From Candidatus Bipolaricaulota bacterium (GTDB taxonomy: Bacteria; Bipolaricaulota; Bipolaricaulia; RBG-16-55-9; DRXL01): 48,027 nt of DNA. This document shows positions 14,066 to 19,993 of the stretch, in pieces. The position numbers and the translations under genes were made by a program. Where the stretch lies: NCBI GenBank assembly GCA_938091745.1, contig CALLJK010000024.1:1-48027 (forward strand). Reading direction: 5' to 3'. Numbering within the stretch: position 1 is the stretch's first letter; every line of letters begins with the position of its first letter. Below the pieces are notes generated by a model that had not been told where the DNA came from, made no database searches, and saw nothing but the letters and a program-made list of their open reading frames with translations.

Positions 14066-14353
14066 ATGGCACCGATGCTAGATTCTGAGCGCAGAGAGTT
14101 TCGCAAGCTGGTCAAGCGGCTTGAGCGGATCCGGCGCGAGCTGGGCTGGCCGCAGGAGAAGGTGGCGCAGCTCTGCGGCGTCACGCAAGAGACGTATAGC
14201 CGCTGGGTGCGCGGCAAGAGCGAGCCCGACTCCAGCCTTGTGCTGGCGGGGCTCAAGTCGCGTGTGCCAGCACTGATCGCGGAGCTCGAAGCGGCTCAGA
14301 GGAAGATCGAGCAGATCCTCAGAGAGATTGAAGAGCTTAAAGGAGGTGAATAA
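14066..14353 (+). CDS. XRE-family helix-turn-helix regulator
   Basis: 95 residues. The central LGWPQEKVAQLCGVTQETYS followed by RWVRGKSEPDSS is a lambda-Cro/XRE helix-turn-helix. A C-terminal coiled coil (AELEAAQRKIEQILREIEEL) could mediate dimerisation. It has its own promoter and begins a second transcription unit inside the element, so it may control the switch between integrated and excised states (inference). Its last codons include the Shine-Dalgarno sequence AGGAGGTGA of the next gene. Confidence 0.85.
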   Translation: MAPMLDSERREFRKLVKRLERIRRELGWPQEKVAQLCGVTQETYSRWVRGKSEPDSSLVLAGLKSRVPALIAELEAAQRKIEQILREIEELKGGE

Positions 14354-14354
14354 C

Positions 14355-14624
14355 ATGGCGAAAAGGAAGCGCAATAAGAAGAATGCCCTCGCTCCCATTA
14401 ATGGGCAGCTCGAACAACTTGCCCAAGAGGGGAAGCTGTCCGAAGCGGACGTGGCCATCTTAGGTGAGGTCGCGCTCAACCGCAAAGCGATAGTCAAGCT
14501 CGGCGCTCTCGCGCTCGATCACGAGCGGCGCATCTCCAATCTCGAAGATGCTCTCGCCGAGCTGGCCGGTGAAGAGCAAGAAGCTATTGACGTAGAAGCT
14601 GAAGCCGTCGAGGACGAAGACTAG
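14355..14624 (+). CDS. acidic hypothetical protein (89 aa)
   Basis: The RBS AAAGGAGGTGA overlaps the upstream stop codon and fixes ATG 14355. A basic N-terminus (AKRKRNKKNALAPING) precedes a helical middle (LNRKAIVKLGALALDHERRI) and a very acidic C-terminal tail (EEQEAIDVEAEAVEDED). The charge split could suit a DNA mimic or a small accessory factor, but nothing identifies a family. Confidence 0.6.
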   Translation: MAKRKRNKKNALAPINGQLEQLAQEGKLSEADVAILGEVALNRKAIVKLGALALDHERRISNLEDALAELAGEEQEAIDVEAEAVEDED

Positions 14625-14643
14625 CGATTGATCATCGCGCTTG

Positions 14644-14668
14644 GCGGGGAGCTGTGCAAGCTCCCCGC
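14644..14668 (+). terminator. perfect 10-bp hairpin between small genes
   Basis: GCGGGGAGCT (14644-14653) and AGCTCCCCGC (14659-14668) pair around GTGCA. No T run follows; the next RBS is 15 bases downstream. Like those at 10641 and 13057 it sits in an intergenic gap of the cluster. Confidence 0.5.
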
Positions 14669-14695
14669 TGGGCTGCGCATAGAAGGAGACCACCT

Positions 14696-14893
14696 ATGGA
14701 TGATTTCAGAGAGCTTTTGAAGGCTTTAGAATCGCGGCCATTGATCGCTGAGCAGCCGCGCCGGAGACGCCATCCCAAGCCGGTGAGCCGGTTTCTTAAG
14801 GGGAATATAGAATCGTGCAAGGCCGACGGCGAGCCGGTGATGCGCTGTGTCACGATGGCCTACTGCAAGGCCAAGCGGAAGGGGCTGCTATGA
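14696..14893 (+). CDS. small basic hypothetical protein (65 aa)
   Basis: ATG 14696 is preceded by AGAAGGAGA. The N-terminal helix (MDDFRELLKALESRPLI) is followed by an arginine-rich segment (QPRRRRHPKPVSRF) and three cysteines (ESCKADGEPVMRCVTMAYCK). The stop overlaps the phosphoribosyltransferase start (ATGA), so both are translated together. No family recognised; a nucleic-acid-binding role fits the charge. Confidence 0.6.
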   Translation: MDDFRELLKALESRPLIAEQPRRRRHPKPVSRFLKGNIESCKADGEPVMRCVTMAYCKAKRKGLL

Positions 14894-15447
14894 GCAAGAC
14901 GCTCGACGCTTTGATCTCGTGCGGGCTCTATGAAGGCGCTTTAGAGGAGTCTATTCGCGAACTCAAGTATGGGCTACGCCGAGAGCTCGCAAAACCCTTA
15001 GCGCGAGAGTTAGCCATCGCGTGGGTGCGGCTCCCTAGCAGGCCCGATCTCATCACGTTTATCCCGATGCATCCCAAGGATCAAGAGTGGCGCGGCTTCA
15101 ATCACGCTGAGATATTAGCCCAAGAGCTGAGCCGGATCGTGAAGGTGCCAGCTGAAGAGCTCTTGCGCAAGTGCCATGAGACGGCTCTTCAGAGCAATCT
15201 CAACCCCATAGCACGGGCGCTTAACGTCAGAGATTGCTTTGATCTCGCTGACGGTGCAGACGTGGAAGGCAAGCGGATCGTGATCGTGGACGATATCTGC
15301 TGCTCCGGAGCGACCATGCTCGAAGCGGCCAGAGTGCTCAAGGGTGCTGGGGCGAAGAGGGTCTACGGGCTCGTCTGCGCTGAGTCTGTGCACAGGCCGG
15401 AGATCGTGAAGGCTATCAAGCAGCGGTGGCCAGACTTTGGACGGTGA
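14890..15447 (+). CDS. ComF-like phosphoribosyltransferase-fold protein
   Basis: 185 residues from ATG 14890. The PRPP-binding motif IVIVDDICCSGATMLEAARV matches the type I phosphoribosyltransferase loop (two acidic residues followed by a small-residue turn); upstream are VRLPSRPDLITFIPMHP and KYGLRRELAKPLARELA, as in ComF. ComF proteins act in natural transformation in some bacteria, but similar domains also occur in mobile elements with unknown roles. ComF's N-terminal zinc finger is absent. It lies four bases before the serine recombinase ATG, in the same unit. Confidence 0.8.
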   Translation: MSKTLDALISCGLYEGALEESIRELKYGLRRELAKPLARELAIAWVRLPSRPDLITFIPMHPKDQEWRGFNHAEILAQELSRIVKVPAEELLRKCHETALQSNLNPIARALNVRDCFDLADGADVEGKRIVIVDDICCSGATMLEAARVLKGAGAKRVYGLVCAESVHRPEIVKAIKQRWPDFGR

Positions 15448-15451
15448 TCCC

Positions 15452-15985
15452 ATGCGCGTCGCATTATACGCTCGTGTGTCGAAGGGGATTTACCAGAACC
15501 CAGAGAATCAGCTTTTGGAGCTGAGACGCTGGGCGCAGCAGGCGGGCGTCGAGGTCGAGGGCGAGTATGTAGACCAGATCTCGTCGAGGGATACTCGCCC
15601 GCAGAAAGAGGCGGTCTTGAGGAAGCTCCGGCTTGGCGTGATCCAGGGCGTAGCGTTCTATGCTCTCGATCGCTGGGGCAGGGACATGGCTGAGCTTGTT
15701 CGGGATTTAGAAGAGGCGCGCGTGCGCGGGTGGCAGCTCATCTCGCTCAAAGAGGGTTTGAGATTCGATACAGCAGCAGGGATGCTCTATGCTCATCTCT
15801 TGGCCGCATTTGCCAACTTTGAGCGGGAGCGTATTCGCGAGCGGACGTATGCGGGGCTTGCCAGAGCGAAGGCCCAGGGCAAGAAATTAGGCCGTCCGAA
15901 GGGATCCAAGGACAAGCGCCCTCGCCGGCGCAAAAATCCCCCCCTGCAAACCCTAGAGGCTCAAAGTTCAGAAAATCCCGAATAA
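15452..15985 (+). CDS. serine recombinase (resolvase/invertase family)
   Basis: 177 residues from ATG 15452. The catalytic domain is complete: YARVSKG with the nucleophile Ser10, LDRWGRDMAELV, then the long E helix with AAFANFERERIRERT. The C-terminus is short: after KLGRPKGSKDKRPRR there is no room for a full helix-turn-helix, only a basic tail. Such enzymes act as resolvases, invertases or partition-linked recombinases by cutting DNA at short sites. It may resolve multimers of the excised element. A perfect palindrome 30 bases past its stop codon could be its site. Confidence 0.88.
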   Translation: MRVALYARVSKGIYQNPENQLLELRRWAQQAGVEVEGEYVDQISSRDTRPQKEAVLRKLRLGVIQGVAFYALDRWGRDMAELVRDLEEARVRGWQLISLKEGLRFDTAAGMLYAHLLAAFANFERERIRERTYAGLARAKAQGKKLGRPKGSKDKRPRRRKNPPLQTLEAQSSENPE

Positions 15986-16014
15986 TTCGCGGAAATTGCT
16001 ATAGGGAATTTTTG

Positions 16015-16038
16015 TGCAAAAAACGCCCGTTTTTTGCA
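16015..16038. repeat. palindrome after the serine recombinase gene
   Basis: TGCAAAAAACG and CGTTTTTTGCA (11-base arms) with two central bases. The T6 run makes it a plausible rightward terminator; its symmetry would also suit a recombinase site. Confidence 0.65.
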
Positions 16039-16142
16039 AGGGGCCTCTGTATTGACTGTATTGTATATTACTTAATTAGAGAAATGAGCGAGCTATACTT
16101 AAGATGCTCAAGCAAAGCACGCCGAAGGAAGGAGGTCAAATT

Positions 16143-17432
16143 ATGGCACTGGGAGTTAAGCAGATAGTGCTGAGGGCAGCTATAGTAGTGAGCTTGCTTG
16201 TTGGGCTCAGCGGGTGTGTCTCGATACGTCTTGTTGAAGAGAGCGCTCTCTCTAGGGGGTTCAGGCGCTGGACTGCGGCTGATGCTTTACGTGTGCTATA
16301 TGGCTTGGACAAGCACTCGATGGCCCCGACTTCTACATTTCATCCGTCGGAGCTTAGTCCCATCAAAAGACGTGCCGCTTTGATCAATCTCAGCGCGGCC
16401 TTCAAGCATGTGGGACTCGCAGAGGCTCAGGCACGAGGCGCAAGTGCGCGATATACCGATGGCCTAGAGCCTAAGCGCATAAAGATTGGCATCATTGATG
16501 ACTTCAATGAGCTGGGCTCCCACGGGGAAAAGGTGGCCTCTTTCGCTCTGGCAGCAGCACCAGACGCAGAAGTTCTTGTTTGTAGTGTGAAAGCGTATAG
16601 GGATAGGCTTGATACTGATAATATCATTCAGTGCCTTAAGGCTGCTCTGGCCAAGGAGCTGGATGTGCTGAATCTCTCCTTTGGCCGCGATTCACTGGCC
16701 AACTTCCTGTGCACAGCGGTTCCCCCTGAGTTGGATGACGACCAGAGGAGGTTGTTTCAGGAAGCTCAAATGATTGAATATCTACGTCACAAGGGCACGA
16801 TCATCGTGGGGGCAGCAGGCAACGACGGGCAACACAGGTTCATTGGATTCCCAGGCTGTCGCGGAGATATCTCCGCAGGGGCTGTCTACGGCGACTTTTA
16901 TAAAAATGCCCCTTCCGCTAATTGCGAGGAGTTCAATGTTCAACCGGACGATGTCACGTGCTTTTCCAATTACGGCAATCTCTTCGCTCCTGGGTATTTC
17001 GTGCTGGCGGATGGAGAGAGCCTGCCAGGCACTTCTTTCGCCTCACCTTTGATTGCAGGTGCGGCAGCTCTTATCAAGGGCACACTGAAGAAGAGGGTTC
17101 CTCAATCTCCTCATCTCAGCCATCCTGGCAGCGTCGTCAATGCACTCTTCTATTATGCTGTAGAAATTGAGGATCGGTTTCGGACGGGATTGCCCCATCG
17201 CCGGTTGAACGCGCTCGCTCCTATAGCTAACTACTTGGATCCTACTCCCAAGCCACGCCCACTGCTTTCTGTCTTGGATAGGAACGAAGACTGCCAGATA
17301 GATGACGCCGAGGTGCTCTTTGCTCTGAATCTCTGGACAACGGGAACACCTTTGGGGGGACTTATGCTGACTGATACATATATCTTGGATGTCTTGAACG
17401 CCTGGATACAAGGGCGAAACATCTGCGATTGA
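16143..17432 (+). CDS. lipoprotein subtilase (S8 family) with EF-hand/dockerin-like tail
   Basis: 429 residues. ATG 16143 follows AAGGAAGGAGG and starts a lipoprotein signal peptide with lipobox LSGC (Cys25). Catalytic residues fit family S8: Asp119 or 120 in IGIIDDF, His127 in GSHGEKVASF, Asn227 in AAGNDG and Ser298 in PGTSFASP. The Asp-His spacing is only about eight residues, far shorter than in classic subtilisins, which marks the compact DDF-x-HG subgroup. The last 60 residues contain DRNEDCQIDDAEVLFALNLW and a second such unit, like the metallopeptidase tail at 7797. It is probably anchored outside the membrane; target unknown. Confidence 0.88.
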   Translation: MALGVKQIVLRAAIVVSLLVGLSGCVSIRLVEESALSRGFRRWTAADALRVLYGLDKHSMAPTSTFHPSELSPIKRRAALINLSAAFKHVGLAEAQARGASARYTDGLEPKRIKIGIIDDFNELGSHGEKVASFALAAAPDAEVLVCSVKAYRDRLDTDNIIQCLKAALAKELDVLNLSFGRDSLANFLCTAVPPELDDDQRRLFQEAQMIEYLRHKGTIIVGAAGNDGQHRFIGFPGCRGDISAGAVYGDFYKNAPSANCEEFNVQPDDVTCFSNYGNLFAPGYFVLADGESLPGTSFASPLIAGAAALIKGTLKKRVPQSPHLSHPGSVVNALFYYAVEIEDRFRTGLPHRRLNALAPIANYLDPTPKPRPLLSVLDRNEDCQIDDAEVLFALNLWTTGTPLGGLMLTDTYILDVLNAWIQGRNICD

Positions 17433-17449
17433 TTTGGCAGATATAGTCG

Positions 17450-17526
17450 TCATCGCTCCATAAGCCTATCTACAGGGCTCGCCTTCGCGTGCGCTTCTCT
17501 CAGTGCTGTGCCCGCCATGTGCACAC
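17450..17526 (-). pseudogene. remnant of a second tyrosine recombinase (C-terminal 24 codons)
   Basis: Read on the minus strand this segment gives VHMAGTALREAHAKASPVDR then LMER and a stop. This is nearly identical to the end of the functional integrase (which finishes LLEK), but nothing else of the gene precedes it apart from a possible 5' scrap near 17599. DNA identity is high but not complete, so it derives from a related integrase rather than a recent copy. Confidence 0.88.
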
Positions 17527-17540
17527 AGATCTACATCATT

Positions 17541-17576
17541 GTGATTGAGCTGTGAGCTGTGATTGAGCTGTGAGCT
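17541..17576. repeat. 18-bp tandem duplication
   Basis: GTGATTGAGCTGTGAGCT occurs twice head to tail. It lies between the integrase remnant and the small-RNA promoter and may mark a deletion junction. Confidence 0.85.
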
Positions 17577-17613
17577 AAAAGCTTTTGCAGACTGAAAGCG
17601 TCTCCGTGATCAC

Positions 17614-17642
17614 TTGACAATCACAAATATTTATGCTACAAT
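17614..17642 (+). promoter_or_regulatory. strong promoter facing the 3' end of the DUF3800 gene
   Basis: Perfect TTGACA (17614-17619), 17-base spacer and TACAAT (17637-17642). No convincing open reading frame with an RBS follows; the predicted start falls at the first base of a hairpin. Confidence 0.78.
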
Positions 17643-17648
17643 GCTTTT

Positions 17649-17699
17649 GCAGGTCCGAGACTGCCGAAGGGCAGGGGTAGGTCCTGCTTCTTCATTTCT
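17649..17699 (+). ncRNA. candidate small hairpin RNA, antisense-positioned
   Basis: From the predicted +1 (seven bases after TACAAT) the RNA would fold: GCAGGTCC (17649-17656) with GGTCCTGC (17680-17687), one U-U mismatch, enclosing CTGCC-GAAG-GGCAG (17661-17674). TTCTTCATTT follows, a weak U-rich end. It stops right at the stop codon of the convergent DUF3800 gene, so readthrough would be antisense to that mRNA. It might instead be a terminator hairpin for DUF3800, but the dedicated promoter argues for a short RNA. Confidence 0.5.
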
Positions 17700-18414
17700 A
17701 GCGGATAACGCCATCAGGGTCGTCCCAATTTGCTTTCAACACCAATATCGGCTTGAGATTACCAAAAGCTTTATCAAGCCCATATTTGCTCTTGGTCGCC
17801 ACAGGCCTCTCTCTACGAAGCAAAGCATAAGCAGCAAAGTCAACCAGCTGGAGGAAATACGATTGATCGGATCTCTTAAAGAAAGGGTCTTCTAAGATTC
17901 GGTCAATAGGGATGTTCTTAGTAGGTTTGCCTGTTTCTCTCCATTCCCCTTTACGGCTTGGTATTGGATTAAATCTCCTCATTCGGCGAAGCAAAGACGT
18001 GAATCTGGCTTCATTGCCTTCGTCGCAAATCAGTATCCCATACGTTTGCCAATCTTGCAAAGCCCTATGTATGCGGTTAATGAGACGTTCAAAAGCCCAA
18101 TCAGCTTGCTTAACAGGCAAGGCAGCATTGAAGAGTTGAGCCTCTGGCAAAGTAGTCATAAATTTTAGAGCCTCAACAAAAATTGCACACCGTTGAGATT
18201 TCGTAACGATTCTATCAGCAATATTCCCGCGTCCCGAAACGAATTTCCAAGCATGCAGTTCTGCCGAAAGGTAAATCCCATTGCTGCGTTTTAGATCTCG
18301 CCGAAATTCGATTACTTGATCTAATGCCTGATTCCATCTATCTGCGGGCAGCGCGAGAGCTGAAAGAACGTAGAGATGCTCATCATGTGACTCGTCAACG
18401 TATATGAAGCGCAT
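17698..18414 (-). CDS. DUF3800 family protein
   Basis: 238 residues. The N-terminal FIYVDESHDEHLYVLSALAL and the C-terminal PFFKRSDQSYFLQLVDFAAY with a nearby basic segment match DUF3800, which is thought to have an RNase H-like fold. The conserved acids are present (Asp-Glu near the start, Asp in LQLVDFAAY, ICDEGNE in the middle). These proteins are frequent in mobile elements and defence-rich regions, but their activity is not settled. It is transcribed on its own toward a convergent strong promoter and hairpin. No partner gene is adjacent. Confidence 0.82.
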   Translation of the reverse strand: MRFIYVDESHDEHLYVLSALALPADRWNQALDQVIEFRRDLKRSNGIYLSAELHAWKFVSGRGNIADRIVTKSQRCAIFVEALKFMTTLPEAQLFNAALPVKQADWAFERLINRIHRALQDWQTYGILICDEGNEARFTSLLRRMRRFNPIPSRKGEWRETGKPTKNIPIDRILEDPFFKRSDQSYFLQLVDFAAYALLRRERPVATKSKYGLDKAFGNLKPILVLKANWDDPDGVIR

Positions 18415-18468
18415 GATTGTTATAGTGCCTTAAGCTCTCGATCTTGTCAAATCTAAGCACACGATTCG

Positions 18469-19410
18469 CTACTTTTCTAGTAACCTATCCACTGGGCTTG
18501 CTTTGGCGTGTGCTTCTCTCAACGCTGTGCCGGCCATGTGCACATACTTGAGTGCTGTCTGAATGTTCTCCCATCCGAAGAGACGTTGCAGCGCAAACGG
18601 CTCCATCCCGTTCTTCACGGCTAACGTCGCAGCGGTGTGCCTCAGCGTGTGCGGGCTGACTCGCACGCCCTTAATTCCGGCCTTGACCCCCAAGCGAGCT
18701 ATGACCTGCTGCACCCAGCGGGGCTTCAATGGCTCGCCCTTGCGATCTATAAAGAGTGCGTCGGAGTATGTCGTCTTAAAGCCCCGCAACTCGATCCAAC
18801 GCCGCAGAGCCTTAGCTGTCCTAGCCCCCATAAACACGATCCGATCTCTGGCACCTTTACCGTGCACCTTGAGCGATCGCTGAGCCAGAGAGACGTCTGC
18901 CAGTCTGAGGGATATAAGCTCGTGCAGTCTCAGCCCGCAGTCTATAAAGAGCAGCAGCATGGCGTAATTTCTCACGCCGTGCGGGGTGCTCTTATCACAG
19001 GCTGCTAAGAGTGCACGGACTTGAGACTCTTCTAGAACAAAGGGATACTGTTTTGGCTGTCGTGGCGGGCTGATGCCATCCATCGGGCTTGAGCTTATCA
19101 GCCCTTCACGCTTGAGCCAGACAAAGAAGGCGTGCAGGACGCGATAGTGCATCCCCAACGACGCTTGAGAGAAGCCCCGATCTTGCAGACGAGCGAGATA
19201 CTGACGGATCAGCCCAGAGTGCAGTTCTGCTAAGGGCCTATCGCCTACAAACTCGGTGAAGCGATCAAAGACCCACGCGTAGAGGTCGAGCGTCTTGCGT
19301 GACCGACCCTCGACGCGGGCCATGAGGGTAAACTGCTCTATGGCTTGGTTGAGGGTCGAGACCGTCTCCGTGGAGTGCGCCCGCCATAGGCTGTTTTGTG
19401 GCCGATTCAC
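18469..19410 (-). CDS. tyrosine recombinase / integrase (XerC/D-like)
   Basis: 313 residues. The N-terminal SAM-like DNA-binding domain (about 20-105) precedes the catalytic domain with Arg161 (CGLRLHEL), Lys185 (KVHGKGARD), His254 and Arg257 (SPHTLRHTAA), Trp280 at the second histidine position (LFGWENIQ), and nucleophile Tyr289 (ALKYVHM). Trp at that position occurs in other members. It lies 62 bases from the tRNA-Val gene and reads away from it, as integrases of tRNA-targeted elements do. It should catalyse crossing over in the 58-bp repeat. Excision might need a separate directionality factor; small HTH genes in the element are candidates. Confidence 0.92.
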   Translation of the reverse strand: MNRPQNSLWRAHSTETVSTLNQAIEQFTLMARVEGRSRKTLDLYAWVFDRFTEFVGDRPLAELHSGLIRQYLARLQDRGFSQASLGMHYRVLHAFFVWLKREGLISSSPMDGISPPRQPKQYPFVLEESQVRALLAACDKSTPHGVRNYAMLLLFIDCGLRLHELISLRLADVSLAQRSLKVHGKGARDRIVFMGARTAKALRRWIELRGFKTTYSDALFIDRKGEPLKPRWVQQVIARLGVKAGIKGVRVSPHTLRHTAATLAVKNGMEPFALQRLFGWENIQTALKYVHMAGTALREAHAKASPVDRLLEK

Positions 19411-19471
19411 GACTTGGGAGTCAGGGCACTGTATGGTGAGATATTACATACTGCAAGCGGATTTTCGCTCC

Positions 19472-19529
19472 GTGGTGGGCGCTAGAGGATTCGAACCTCT
19501 GGCCTTCCGCGTGTAAGGCGGACGCTCTC
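19472..19529 (-). repeat. right attachment repeat within tRNA-Val
   Basis: 58 bases identical to 6491-6548. It covers the tRNA 3' portion plus one base past CCA; the flanks differ immediately on both sides. Confidence 0.93.
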
Positions 19530-19547
19530 CCACTGAGCTAAGCGCCC
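19473..19547 (-). tRNA. tRNA-Val (anticodon TAC)
   Basis: Complete cloverleaf with encoded CCA: acceptor GGGCGCT/AGCGCCC, D stem GCTC/GAGC, anticodon stem TCCGC/GCGGA with loop CTTACAC, T stem AGAGG/CCTCT. It reads GUA and other valine codons by wobble. The first ten bases overlap the uspA stop codon, so it may be released from the uspA transcript by RNase P. Its 3' half was regenerated by the integrated element. Confidence 0.96.
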
Positions 19548-19975
19548 ATCCGCACTGTCATCACGGGGACTTTGGATAATCGCACAACTTCTTCTGTGAC
19601 ACTCCCCAAAAGCACTCGGTCAAGCCCACGACGCCCGTGCGTCCCCATGACAATCAAATCTATCTTCGCTTCGTCCACGAAGTCTAAGATCGCTTTGGCT
19701 GGCGTGCCCGTGCGCAACACTGTCTCGACTTCCGCAACCCCAGACTGACGAATCACGTCCGCGGCTTTCTCCAACACGCGTTGCCCTTCTTGCTGCATCG
19801 CTTCAATGATATTCTTCTCGGCGATGTTCGCATATTCAAAAAACAGCGCAGGGGGCTCGACCACAAAGAGCACATAGACCTTGGCGTCGAACGCCAACGC
19901 AATCGCCGTCGCGCAATTTATAGCCTTCTCGACCCCGCGTGACCCATCTGTGGGCACTAAAATCCTCTTGAACAT
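19538..19975 (-). CDS. universal stress protein (UspA family)
   Basis: 145 residues. FKRILVPTDGSRGVEKAINC at the start and VMGTHGRRGLDRVLLGSVTE near the end (G-x2-G-x9-G(S/T) nucleotide motif) define an ATP-binding-type Usp of the Rossmann-like alpha/beta fold. Function in bacteria is stress survival and modulation of metabolism; ATP binding is predicted from the glycine motif. It lies 18 bases downstream of a Crp/Fnr gene in the same operon. Its TAG stop is inside the tRNA-Val gene. Confidence 0.9.
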   Translation of the reverse strand: MFKRILVPTDGSRGVEKAINCATAIALAFDAKVYVLFVVEPPALFFEYANIAEKNIIEAMQQEGQRVLEKAADVIRQSGVAEVETVLRTGTPAKAILDFVDEAKIDLIVMGTHGRRGLDRVLLGSVTEEVVRLSKVPVMTVRMGA

Positions 19976-19993
19976 TGGTAGCCTCCCTTAAGT

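Larger units (their letters stand above)
17433..17697. other. intergenic segment with integrase debris, repeat and small-RNA promoter
   Basis: This 265-base gap holds an integrase 3' remnant (17450-17526), an 18-bp tandem repeat (17541-17576), a consensus promoter (17614-17642) and a hairpin RNA candidate (17649-17697). The short string ACGGAGACGCTTTC near 17599 (minus strand) also resembles the integrase 5' coding region (TETVS), so this could be an internally deleted second integrase. Confidence 0.6.
6549..19529. mobile_element. tRNA-Val-integrated mobile element, about 12.98 kb
   Basis: Direct repeats of 58 bp (6491-6548 and 19472-19529) bound the region; the distance between them is 12,981 bp. 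The geometry is right for tRNA integration: the intact tRNA is at one end, an integrase of the tyrosine class lies 62 bases from it, and the displaced tRNA 3' end is at the far side. Removing one repeat and the interval would rejoin the thioesterase promoter region to tRNA-Val and uspA. Cargo includes toxin-like, Rep-like, ssDNA-binding-like, regulatory, recombinase, peptidase and DUF3800 genes. No conjugation or virion genes are visible, so it may be a plasmid-like or mobilisable integrative element. The exact crossover point within the repeat is not known. Confidence 0.88.

Noticed and set aside
17614-17895. 93-aa plus-strand ORF after the small-RNA promoter
   Set aside because: The start codon falls within the promoter itself, no RBS is present, and most of it is antisense to DUF3800 codons. 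A hairpin RNA explains the promoter better.
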